The translations under genes were made by a program, and so were the position numbers. 64,000 nucleotides of DNA, taken from Micractinium sp. NFX-FRZ (lineage: Eukaryota > Chlorophyta > Trebouxiophyceae > Chlorellales > Chlorellaceae). Where the stretch lies: positions 33,680 through 97,679 of the forward strand of contig JAPTJF010000221.1 of NCBI GenBank assembly GCA_029339195.1. The letters run 5' to 3'. The notes under the pieces are model-generated. The model worked only from the letters and a program-made list of their open reading frames with translations. It was not told where the DNA came from and did not search any database. This document shows, piece after piece, positions 40,518 through 51,300 of the stretch. Positions within the stretch are counted from its first letter, which is position 1. Each line of letters starts with the position of its first letter.

Positions 40518-43500
40518 ATGGCCGCCATGCCGCGACGACCAGCTGTTCCTCCTATGCAGGCGGCAGCGGCGGCACTGGCGGCAGCGCTGTTGCTGCTGCT
40601 GCTGGTTGTGGCGGCGCCCGCTGTCGCAACGGCGCAGGTGCGATTGCTGCCCTCCTTGCGCGGCAGGCCAGAGCTACTAGTGCCGAGCTCACACGTGCAC
40701 AGCTCTCAGCAGCCCGAGACTTGTTTCCATTCTCTGCCCGTCGCAGGAGCTGTCGAAGGAGGCGCTGGAGCAGCGGGCAGCGCAGCTGCGAGCCGCCGCC
40801 GCCGCCCGGCCCTCCGACTTTGAAGCCCACTTGGAGCTAGCCACTGCGCTGCACCAGCTGGACCACTCGTCCCCCAACGGCGGCAAACGTGTGCCAGAGG
40901 CGGCGGCGGCGTACCGGCGCGCGGCTGAGCTGGCGCCAGGTGGGGTGGCATGGGGTGGATGATGTGGACAGCCTTTGAGGATAAACTAGGGTGGGAAAAG
41001 ACGAGTGCTTGTTGGTCTCAGTGCACGTACTGCGGACAATGCAATTTGTGCACTGTAACATAAAGCAGTCATGCTGACCTGGCGGCCCCTCCCCTTCCCT
41101 CGACCCCCTCCCCGCTTCTCCTTTCTTCCCAGGCGGCGCCAGCTCATCGGCCGCCGCCTACGTGCTGTCCAATCTGGGCGCGCTGCTGCTGTCGGGCGGG
41201 CAGGTGGCGCAGGCGGGGAGGGTGATGAATGAAACGCTGGCGCTGGCGGCGCAGCTGGGCATGCAGAGCAGCGATTTGGTAGGTGCGGCGGCTGGTGGGG
41301 CCTCACCCCATGGCAGCTGGGGTGGATACAGCGTGGATAATGGGCGTGGGTGCTGTTTTGAGAGGGGGCAGCAGGAGGGTGGCCCCCGCTGGGCAGGCGG
41401 TGGGTGGGTGGGTCAGGGTGGGTGGGGCGGAGCGGGGCGAGTGTGAGCTGTTTTTGGTCTGTCTCCTCAGATCAAAGTGCCACTTGGCGTGCTGCAGGGC
41501 GACGCAGCGGCAGCTGCGCTCCCTTCGCCTCGCCCCACCCCAGCCCACCCCGCCTGCCCGTCTTGCAACTTATTTCACACTCACTCTTGTCCCCCCCCTC
41601 CTGCAGTACGTGGGCACCCTGTTCAACCTGGCTAAAGCCGAGCAGCAGCTGGGGCAGCAGCAGCGGTCACAGGAGCTCATGGGGCAGGTGGTGCAGAGCG
41701 CCAAGGGGGTGTCAGGTGGGGAGGGAGGGGGCAGGGCTGGATGGGCTGATTCATACGATAAGGAGATTGGATAAGAAAGTAAAAGGCTGGGCATGGGCAT
41801 ATGATTTGGAGGTAGGATAGGAGGGTAGGGTGTCACAGGGGAGGGGGGGTTTCCCACAGCCGGCGCCACCTATGCTTGGCATGCCTCCCACCACCCCTGC
41901 CTCCCCCCGCTCCCCCTCTGCCTGCCCTGCCCACCCCCCCAGCAGGCGCCTCCTACCTCAAGGCGTGGGCCGCACTGAAGAGCTTCACCCCTGCACAGCT
42001 GGCAGAGATGGAGGAGTGCGCCCGCTACCTGCGCAAAGCGAGGCGGGGAGGTGGGTGGGCCAGCCATGGCATGTTGTGAGCGGCGGTCGTATGTGGGCAT
42101 GGGAGGGCGGGAAGCGGGCAGGCAGAGCGGGGCTGCTGGGCTGGGCGGTGGAAGAGCTGCTGGGAGGTTGGCGGGGCAGGCGTGTCGGGTGGGCAGGGAG
42201 GTGGAAGTGTGACGCACCGTCGTGCCCTGGCCGTGCCCGCTCCCTGCACCCCTTGCACATCTACCGATTGCCTCCCTCCCCGGCCTGTCTCCCTCCGCAC
42301 GCCGTCCCACCCCCCCCAGTGGATTAGCTCCCCCCCACCCCCCACCCCCACCCTGCTCCCTGCCACCCCACCCCACCTTGCAGTGGATGAGGGCTCTTTG
42401 AGCGCCAGCAAGCGACGCGCGTGGCACCGCCTGCAGTCGCGCTGGGCCTGGCTGGACAGCCTGTCTGACGTGGACAAATCCTGGCTCAGCTTTGGGCTGC
42501 ACACAGCCTACCAGCAGGCCGGGTGGGTGCTTAGTTATATGTATACATATGTATAGCTGGCAGGGCAGCCTGTCTGACTTGCATACGTCCTGCTTCGGCT
42601 GTGGACTGGACATTGCTGGGTCTCCAGCCTCTGCCCGACTGCCCTGCAATTCAATGTGCAAGGGCACGCGTGTTTGATTCACCTTGCAGCTGGCTGTTGA
42701 AGCAGGCAGGCAAGAAGACCGGGCCTCTCTTCCGCTGCCCCTCCCTCCCTCTCCTGCCCTGCCGCCCATTGTAGTGCCCTCCCCCTGCCCCCTGTTGTAC
42801 TGCCCCCACCCTTGCAGGCAGTGCCAAAAGGCCTATTACGCAGCACGGCTGCCTGCTGGGCGCTGCTGGGCTAGCCCCGTCTCTCTGCCCACCTGCCTCC
42901 TTCTGCTTTCCCCCCGTCGTACTGCCCTCCCCCCTGCAGGCAGTACGACAAGGCCTGGGCAGCGCTGGCGGAGGGCAATGCGCTGCAGGACGCCGCCGCG
43001 CCCTACGACCCTGCCCAAGACGACGTAAACACCCGCGCCATCATGCATATGTTCCAGGCAAGTAAGCGGGGAAGAACACAGGGGGGCACGTGATGCCAAG
43101 CATGTTTCGAACACATGCCAGCATGCGCATGCTCCAGTGCTCAAGCTCGCTCTTGCACGTACGAGTGGTGGATGCCGGCAGAGCCTCGGTCCCTTTGTGT
43201 GTCAAACTTTGCCCCTCCCTGCAGCCGCCCAAGCCGGCCTCGGAGGACGCCGGAGACGTGTTCTACGCGGCCCTCATGCGGGGGGCCGGGGGCTACCGGG
43301 ACCCACAGGGCCTGCGCCCCATATTCGTGCTGGGCATGCCGCGCAGCGGCAGCACGCTCATCGAGCAAATCCTGGCCAGCCACTCGCAGGTAGGGCCGGG
43401 GCGGGGGGCGCCTAATCCTGCTGGTCTGCCCTGCTCTGTTGCACTACACAGAGGTATTGTACTGCATACGCCTGCTCTTGTGTGCTTGGGGGCCACCGAC

Positions 43501-46005
43501 GCCACTTGCTGGGCACACATGTGTACTGCCGGCTGCCGGGCTGGTGGCTGCCGGGCACGTGCCCCCACCGCACGGCTCCCCGCAGCTTGCGTGTACTGCT
43601 GTACTGCTGTACTGCTGTACTGCCGCTGGTCACCCACCCGCCTGCCTGCTGCCCGCTTGCCCGCCCCCCCTCCCCTGTCCGCCTCCAACAGCACGAGGAT
43701 CTCCAATTGCTCCGTCCGGCCCACCCCACCCCACCCGCACCCTCCACCTGCCTGCCCCGCACACGCAGGCCGGGATGCTCGGACACGCCGCTGGCCCCGC
43801 TGCTGCCTGACCCACCTACCCCTGTATACACCCTTCCTCCTATGCCTACAGGTGTGGGGCGCGGGCGAGGACACGGCACTGGCCCCCCTGCTGCCGGAGC
43901 TGCTGCGGGTGCTGCAGGACCCCAGCGGGCAGGTGGAGGCGGCGCGCATTGCCGCCGTGGGGGCGCGCTACATGGGGGAGATGCGGGGGCGGGCGCCGGC
44001 GGACCGCGCGGGGGCGCGCTGGGTGGTGGACAAAATGCTGCGCAACATCTGGTGCGCTGCGCACGCCTGGGGCCACTTGCTTATATGTCCATTCTTCTCT
44101 TGTGATGTGCGTCATGTGCTGGGTGGTGGACAAGTTGCTGCGCAAAATCTGGTGCGCTGCGCACGCCTGGGGTGGGTGGGCAGGGGAGGCCCTGCCGCTG
44201 ATCCCGCTCATATATGCTTGCTTTTCTTTTGTTGTTGTTGATGGGTTGGGCGGAAACCATGCTGTGCACCACCTGGTGAGCTGGCCGCAAGGGGCAGGCC
44301 TGCATGCGCAAGCGTCTTTTACCGTGTTCTTCCTGCTCCTCTGGCGCTGCGCAGTAAATGGGCAGGGTATTGCACACCCCTCTCCACCCCTCTCCAGCCC
44401 CACTCACGCCCTTTTATCAATCGTCAACATGCAATGCAGGCACGTGGGCTTCATCGCCATGATGCTGTCAGACGCCTGCATCATCCACGCGGCCCGCCAC
44501 CCCGCCGATGCCGGGCTGTCATGCTTTGCCCAGCCCTTTGAGGGGCGCGGCACGCCCTGGGCCTCCAACCTCACAAGTAAGTGAATGGAGGGTGGGGCAG
44601 GGCGGCAGGGTGGGGCAGAGGGGCAGAAATGAGTGCACTGGGGGGCTTGTGGGGTGCGGGGGGCTTGTGGTGCACATGTGTGCCTTGGGCAGGCACACTC
44701 CTCCCTCCCTCTCTTGCACCGGCGCAGACATCGCCCACCAAGTTGAGCCGGTGCAGGCGGCCAGCCTGACCACTGGGACGCTGTGCTGCCTGGCCATTAA
44801 AGTGCTGCATTGCTTCTCGCCCCACTCCGTCCCACCCCTGCAGGCATCGCCCACCAGATCGAGTTGGTGCAGGCGCTGGCGGACCACTGGGACGCTGTGC
44901 TGCCTGGGCGTGTGATGCACGTGCGGTATGAGGACCTCATTCGCGACCAGGTGGGTGCCAGGGCAGGCGGCGTAGGGACACTCTGGTGGGGGGGCAGGCG
45001 GCTTAGGGGCACTCCCGTTGAGGGGCAGGCGGCGTGGGGGCCCCTGAGCTGGCGCCAGGGTGGCACCCGTGCTGAGCTAGCTGGCAGGGTGGGTGATGCA
45101 CGTGCGATGTGAGACCGACTTTACTCGTGACCTAGTGGGTGGGCGGCTTCAAAAGTAGAGTGGCTGGTTCAGACGCTGAGCTGGCAGCGCTATGCACCAC
45201 CGCGGGGGCTGCACGCCTGGCACAGGTCTGCCGCCAGGGCGGGCGCTGTGCAGGGCGGGTATGAGGGCAGGCGCTGGGCGGCTGGCGGCCAGGGCAAACG
45301 CACGCAGCCCAGCAAGGGCACCAGAACAAGCTCATCATAATACAGAAGGAGGCCTCTTCATGTGCTCGTTTTCCCCGAATCCCGCCTGCCTGCAGGAGGG
45401 CACCACGCGTGCCATGCTGGCGCACTGCGGCATCCCCTGGGAGGATGCCGTGCTCTCCTTCCACACCACCCGGCGCACGGTGTCAACCGCCAGCCTGGCG
45501 CAGGCAAGCACAGCACACGCAGCGCGGCATCTGGACCCTGTGCTTAGCGGTGAACATCCATCGGGCCCCTGCCTGCCGTCTGCCTCTGTCATGCCGGAAG
45601 CAAGCGGCACCAGTGCCCGACTTACCGGAGCCCTTCCCATTCCTAAGCCCTCCCTGACCGCTGTGTTACCCCTTCCACCTCCCTCACTTGCGTGATTGCT
45701 GTGCCACCCCCCACTGCCACCCTGCACTGCAGGTGAGACAAAAGCTGTACCGCGGCAGCGTGCTGCGGTTCAGGCAGTACGGTCGCCACCTGGCGCCCCT
45801 GCTGCGCCCGCTGCGCAACCTCATACTGCGCTACGAAGAAGAGGCGGGGCTGGAGTCATCAGAGCGCCTGCTGGCCGAGGTGCTAGATGGGGAAGCAGAA
45901 CCAGCAGGCACAGCAGCCGCAGCAGCAGATGGGGCGGGAGCGGCAGCAGCAGGGGGGAGCAGCAGCATAGGCAGCCAAGCGGGGAGCACCAAGGATGAAT
46001 TATAG
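40518..46005 (+). CDS. ER-type TPR-sulfotransferase with signal peptide and C-terminal KDEL
   Basis: 13 exons: 40518-40637, 40747-40939, 41133-41278, 41607-41715, 41946-42050, 42384-42522, 42940-43057, 43225-43389, 43852-44051, 44440-44576, 44844-44950, 45396-45503, 45733-46005; 639 aa. Residues 1-40 are a signal peptide (a Leu-rich core ending AVATAQ). TPR-like helical repeats follow (about 45-300). The sulfotransferase domain begins with the PAPS 5'-phosphosulfate loop FVLGMPRSGSTLIEQIL (about 344-360), with a 3'-phosphate-site region IIHAARHPADAGLSCF and the conserved late motif TASLAQVRQKLYRGS. The protein ends KDEL, the ER retrieval signal. It presumably transfers sulfate from PAPS to a secreted protein or glycan; the acceptor is unknown. 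Introns 7 and 12 are GC-AG (GCAAGT and GCAAGC donors), each required by frame. The exon 5 acceptor is NAGNAG. ATG 40527 is an alternative start. Confidence 0.88.
44112..44171 (+). repeat. Intronic copy of the sulfotransferase exon 9 3' end with donor
   Basis: The end of exon 9 plus the first bases of intron 9 (44020-44072: GGTGGACAA, CTGCGCAA, ATCTGGTGCGCTGCGCACGC) is repeated about 97 bp downstream within the intron, with few changes. Confidence 0.85.
44725..44790 (+). repeat. Intronic pseudo-exon copy of the sulfotransferase exon 11 start
   Basis: A GCAG acceptor followed by ACATCGCCCACCAAGTTGAG repeats the start of exon 11 (44844 onward) about 117 bp earlier. It includes the downstream GGGACGCTGTGCTGCCTGG segment in shortened form. 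No donor ends it in frame. Confidence 0.8.
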
Positions 46006-46744
46006 GCAGTTCATCTAGCATTGCTGCATTCGTCTGTAACTGGCCGTTAGCTGTGCACTTTCGTTGTCACAAGGCCGCTCGGCAAACAGTAAAAAGGGCA
46101 GGTTGGAGGCAAGCAGGGGGAACCTGGGCATGAGGTGCAAGGGAACAAGGTGGGTGAGGGCCATGCAGAACAGGTCAGGTGGGGTGCAACACATCGGTAG
46201 TCAGGACATCAGAAAGAAGCAGACAGGGAAAAACATGGGTGGTAAGGGGGGCCATCAACGCGGGTGGCAGCAGTTTCGTGGAGTGCTGTTGATACATGTG
46301 TATTTGGTGAAACACGCGAGCCGGCGCCTATATCCTGGGGTTGTGCACGTTGAAGAGGCTGGCATGCTCCCGCCTCTCCATCCAGGCGCCTGCAGAGCAG
46401 TGAGGGGGCACGCACATGTTGACAGTTGTGAGTGGCCTCGCACCTTGCAGGCATACACTGGCTTCAATGCGTGCCCCCATTTTGAGCGCTGCGCGCCGAG
46501 CACCCCGCCCTCAATTAAGGGCGCCACTGCCCGTGCTGCGCCGCCCCTCGCATGCCGAGTCACCCAGATGCGCACCACCGCCACCACCGCCTGGCCGTCC
46601 CTGAGTGCTCAGCAGCGCTCCATGCGTGGCCCACCCCAGGACCCACAGCCACACCCCACAACCCCAGCTCCACTCGCCTGCCTGCTCAGCCAACCCTAGC
46701 CAACCTCAGCCAGCCACCCAGGCAAGCCCCACCAGCCCACCTGC
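46006..46744. other. Convergent intergenic region
   Basis: It contains the sulfotransferase 3' UTR with TGTAA at 46035-46039 and the 3' side of the minus-strand ankyrin gene. I see no further gene; short ORFs on both strands lack motifs. Confidence 0.4.
46035..46039 (+). terminator. Poly(A) signal TGTAA of the TPR-sulfotransferase
   Basis: It lies 30 bases after the stop. The motif is seen; its use is inferred. Confidence 0.4.
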
Positions 46745-47518
46745 TCAGGAGCGCTCCTGAATCACAATGTCGACAGCCAGACGCTTCAGGTGCAGCGGCA
46801 GGCCCTCCAGGCCTGCCCCGGCGCGCAGCAGCAGCAGCAGGTCTGCCGATGCCGGTTCGCCAGGCGCTGGCGCCGCCTCCAGCAGCTCACACAGCAGCGG
46901 TGTGGGGTCAGCGCCCGCCGACAGCAGCAGCTCTAGTGCGTCGTTGTTCCCACATGCCAGCGCACGCTCTAGGGGGCCCTTGGCGTCAGCGCCCGCAGCC
47001 AGCAGCGCACGTGCCGCCTCCAGTCCCTCCTCAGAGGTGTTGTGGATGGCCAGCCGGGCGAGCGCCGAGGCCCCATGCTTGTCAGTTACGTCGGGGTCGG
47101 CACCCGCTGCCAGCAGCGCTTGGGCAACCTCGTAGCCGCCCTTGTGAGAGAACGTAACTGCCATCATTAGCGCGCTCTCCCCGTTGCCTTCCTGCAAATT
47201 CACATCTGCCCCGTGGGACAGCAGCAGCTGCGCAGCACCCACGTTGCCCATGGCGGCGGCGTGCATCAGCGCCGTCCACCCCTCGCCGTCCCGCTCGTTT
47301 GGGTCTGCTCCTTTGCTGAGAATGGCGGTGAGGAGCCCAAGGTTGGGGAGCGAGCTGGCTGCCGTGAGGTGCAGGAGCGGCACGCTGCCGCCGGCCAGCT
47401 GCTCCCCCGCCGCTGCTGGCGCCGCCGCTGCGCCAGCTACTGTGAGGCGGCCGGCGGCCTGCCTGCTGTGAGAAGGCCTGTGCGGCGCCAGTACACTGAA
47501 GCCTGCAGGTGTTGGCAT
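46745..47518 (-). CDS. Ankyrin-repeat protein, single exon
   Basis: An uninterrupted frame of 257 aa, one of the few intronless genes here. Ankyrin repeats run from about residue 45 to 215: LHLTAASSLPNLGLLTAILS, GWTALMHAAAMGNVGAAQLL, GESALMMAVTFSHKGGYEVA, GASALARLAIHNTSEEGLEA and a degenerate PLERALACGNNDALELLLSA, each ending in an AGADP- or HGADV-type turn. The Ala-rich N-terminal 40 residues contain several Arg and few acids and might be a plastid or mitochondrial presequence. Ankyrin repeats mediate protein binding; no enzymatic domain is present. An acceptor-like CCTGCAG lies in the codons just after the ATG, so the true N-terminus could come from an upstream exon. Confidence 0.75.
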   Translation of the reverse strand: MPTPAGFSVLAPHRPSHSRQAAGRLTVAGAAAAPAAAGEQLAGGSVPLLHLTAASSLPNLGLLTAILSKGADPNERDGEGWTALMHAAAMGNVGAAQLLLSHGADVNLQEGNGESALMMAVTFSHKGGYEVAQALLAAGADPDVTDKHGASALARLAIHNTSEEGLEAARALLAAGADAKGPLERALACGNNDALELLLSAGADPTPLLCELLEAAPAPGEPASADLLLLLRAGAGLEGLPLHLKRLAVDIVIQERS

Positions 47519-48386
47519 GAATATAGTCAGGGGCGGTGGGAAACCGCTAGTTCACAGGCTGGCTCACAGGCGCCGCTGCCGCCCCCCGCCAAGCCTCGCC
47601 TCAACCGTTGCTTCCTCGACAGCGCGCCTGACCTGGTTGCGCCGGTGCTGCATCTCGCCACGGGGACTGCGCCGCAGCTGGGCCCCGTGAGCGCCCAAGC
47701 GTGCGCACCGCCGAGACGCCGCAAGCCGCGCAAGACATTGTGGTGCCTAACCCTCTAGAGCGACTGCAGGGCCTAGGAGAAAGCGTGTAGGAGGGGCGGC
47801 GTGCTTCAGATGTGACGCCCAACTGTGAGGTGGCGGCCGCTCACAGCTGTGCTCCCGTTGCGGTTGGCAGTTGAAGTGCCGCAGTAGTACCCAGGGTTGA
47901 GATGCCCGCCTTTGCTTGCTGAGGTAACTGCGCATCTAGAGCGCCATAATAACGGGCTGATGGGTGAACCCTGCCCATGCTAAGCCCAAGGCTTCTTGGG
48001 AATGGGCGGCCCCAAGCGCCAGCCGCAGGGCGCTGCTGCCGTGCTGTCGCCTCGGTGTCTCCGCTCTGCTTCTCGCTAGTGCTACCAACTTCAATGGCGA
48101 CTGTGCTCATTGTTGGTGTCGACATCCTCCCATGCTCGCGTGCACCCATCCAAAACCCGTCCAAACCATGGCTACCAGCAGAGGAGCAGGGCACTGCCTC
48201 ACACGTTTGTTTCAGCTTTGTTTAGTACAGACAAGAGACAGTAAAACCGTACCTATCATAAACAAAATCGTGGAAAAGACTCCATTCATAGCCAGGCGCT
48301 TCAGTGGCAAACATTGGTAGCGCGTGCGCAAGCGGACTGCCCGCCCGCCTCCCCCAGCAGGAGTCGGCCACTGTGCTCAGCCGCGT
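47519..48386. other. Intergenic region between ankyrin gene and GLG1-like gene
   Basis: This holds the promoter of the ankyrin gene and the 3' region of the GLG1-like gene, both minus strand. Base composition drops in GC around 48190-48300. Overlapping ORFs on both strands show no domain. Nothing else could be supported. Confidence 0.35.
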
Positions 48387-51300
48387 TCAGCCGTACCGCC
48401 GCGGCAGGCCGCGTGCCGGGCTGGCGCCGTGCGATGACGCCGATGACGGCACGAGCTCTGTTTCATGCTTGATCACCATTGTGTAGCCGCTGCGTGACGG
48501 CGCAATGCCTGGTGCCCCCAGGCCGGTGTACCGCCGTATAACGAACACCCCCAGGGATAGGATCACGGTGGCTAGGGCAAAAATGCCCACCAGGGCCACC
48601 CAGCCGGTCAGGGTGAGCACGTCGGAACCGGCAGTGGCAGCTGCAGGGGGGAGGGGTGGGAGGAGGCGTCGGCAGGCAGGGAGGCGGCAGGCTCGGCATG
48701 GCCTTGCAATAGCGGCGGCAGAGGAGACGAAGCAGTGCAGGGGCATGGAAGCGCACACGGCAGCGCAGGGCAGGGCGGGAGGGGGCAGCACATGGCGCAG
48801 GACAGTGCAGGTCAGTGCACAGCAGGGCATCGTGTGCATGCAGAAGGGCACACAGACATGGCGAGCACACAGACGGGGCACACAGACAGGGCAGGCCGAC
48901 GCACTTGGGTTGTGCAGCGAGCCGTGGGGCAGGCCCAGTCCTTTCTCGATGCTGGCCAGCTGAGTCAGCACGCCAGTGGCCGTCATGCTGTCCTGGAAAT
49001 GGGTGTAAGCATCCGGGGGCAGGGCGACCTCCAGGAAGGCGCGGCAGGCGGGGGACAGCTTGGCGGCGGGGTGCCCCTCCGCCTCCTCCGCCACGTCACC
49101 CCCCTCCCCTGCCCCAGCATGCGAAGAAGCCGGGCGGTCCGGATTAATGCCCGCGATGTCACCCTGCTCCTGCTGCTTGCGCCGCCAGGTCGCCTCGGTG
49201 ATTGCGCCACCCTGGCCGCCCGCGCCGCTGCCCGCGCCCCGCGCCGACAGCTGGCCCAGGCGCCGCCGGCGCCGCTGGTTGCCGTGCTCCTCCACAGCTG
49301 CCGACCCCATCTCCTGGGCATCCCCCGTGCCAGCAAACCCTGGGCTGCTGCCAGAGGTGGCACCCGCCTCTTCCGCACGCTCGCTTTCCAGCTGGTCATA
49401 CAGGCAGTCCCGGATGCTGCCCAGCGCCGAGTGCCCGGCATCCGTGGTTTGCGTGCAGAGCGTGGCCACGTCATCGTCACACAGGCTGACAGCTGGCAGG
49501 CCCTGCAGGGCGCACGGGGCAGGGGAGACGGGCTCAGCGCGACAGCAGCAGTGGTGCAGTGGGCAAGCACCAGCGCGAGGATTCCGGGGGGGCAGAGAGT
49601 CGCTGCACCACAGGTTGACTGCTGGCAGTGCAGGGCATAGCAGGGCAGGCGGGGAGGGTGGAACGGGCAGGGGATGGCAGAGGGTGCAGAAGCAGCGGGC
49701 ATCTCTTTTTACTCAGGCTCCATCTACGTGAATCGGGCACCCACCCAGCCGGTGCAAGCCACCCTGCTGGCCCCCCCGGCCACAGCTGCACCTGCCTCCC
49801 TTATCCCGCCTCCCCCTGCCGCGTGCCCCTCCAACTCCCTCCCCTCGCAGCCCTTCCCTCGCAGCCCCGCCCCTGGCACTCACCGGTTTGTAGAACTCGA
49901 GGCCCGTGAGCGCGACACGGCTGACCTCGGCGGCACACCCCGCCTCCAGCATGACGTGGCGATCCGCCAGGCAGCTGAACACGCCTGCGGGTGTTGGTGG
50001 GGAGGTGGGGTGTGTCAGAGGGGCAGGGAAAACGCAGCAGACTCGTTGCAGTGTCGTGTGCTGCTCTGCTAGGAAGCTGAACACGTCTGCGGGCGCCAGA
50101 GGGCTTTATGGCAAAGTGCAGGTGGGCCTGCCTGTTGCATCAGCTGCACTGCGTGCTCCCCCAACAGTTGGCTAGAAGCCCGCAGCACCCAGCACTGCCT
50201 GGTGCCCGCTGTGCAGCAACCAACTGCCCTCGGCGCTGCCGAGGCCAGGCGCCCCCGACCCATGCCCCATGTACCGTGCTGTGCCCCCCCAACTCCCCCA
50301 CCCCCCCACCCACCGCCATCGAGCCCGGCAGTTGCGCTGAACACCGGGTCTGCCGTCTTGTTGGCCTCGACGCAGTGCCGGCCCACGTCGGCCGTGCACG
50401 CCTCGCGCAGCTGATAATCTGCATGGGCAGGGAGTTTGATTTTAAACACACGTCTGAGAGAGGGTATGTGCAGGTTGCTGCTCTCAAACTGTGCAGTAGT
50501 AGTCCGTGGAGTTGGTGCAAGCAGTGGTGCTCTACATAAGGTGCAGGCCTCATGCAGTCGGCAGCCTGCAGGCATGCGCATGGTTAGCAAGCAAGGTTTG
50601 CGTGGCTCGGCAGGCACAGCGCACCGTGCCGCCCACCCTGCGCCACCCGCCGGACTGCTGCTGGGCGCCCAGCGCCTAGCGAGCATGAGCCAGCCCAGCC
50701 CATCCCAGCCCAGCAGCACGCATTCACAGCACATGTCCTCTTCCCATCAACCCACCCCATCTCAGAATCAAGTTTACCCACCACAGAGCATGCAGCACAA
50801 ATTGTCCTCCTCAGTAACAATAGTACAAAGTGTACTGAAACTCTGCGCCAAACGTGCAGCAGCTGGTAACCCACCTGTGCGCCAGTCCAGCAGGCGCCGC
50901 TCCTGCATGGAGTCCAGCGCCTCGACGCAGGCGCTGCTGAAGCCCAGGTCGGTGGCCGCCGAGAAGAGGAGGCAGCTGAGCACGGCGCCCTTGTCGGCGC
51001 GCACCTGCCAGGAGGGGGACGTCAAAAGGGCGGGAGGGAGGGGTCGCAGCTGTGCAAGAAGGAGCAAGGCAGGAGCTGTCCAGCACATCGCCCTTGTCGG
51101 CATGCACCTGCCGGGGGGTCGCTGGGACAGCAGGAGGGAAGGGTCACAGCTACAAGAGAAGAGGCAAGGTGGGAGCTGTCCAGCACAGCGCCCTCCTCGT
51201 GCACCTGCCGGGGGGGTGACGGGTTGCAGAAGTGTGACGAGAACAAGAGGCAGCTTAGGACTGCGCCCCGATTGGAGGGCGCATGCCAGGGAGGTCAAGG

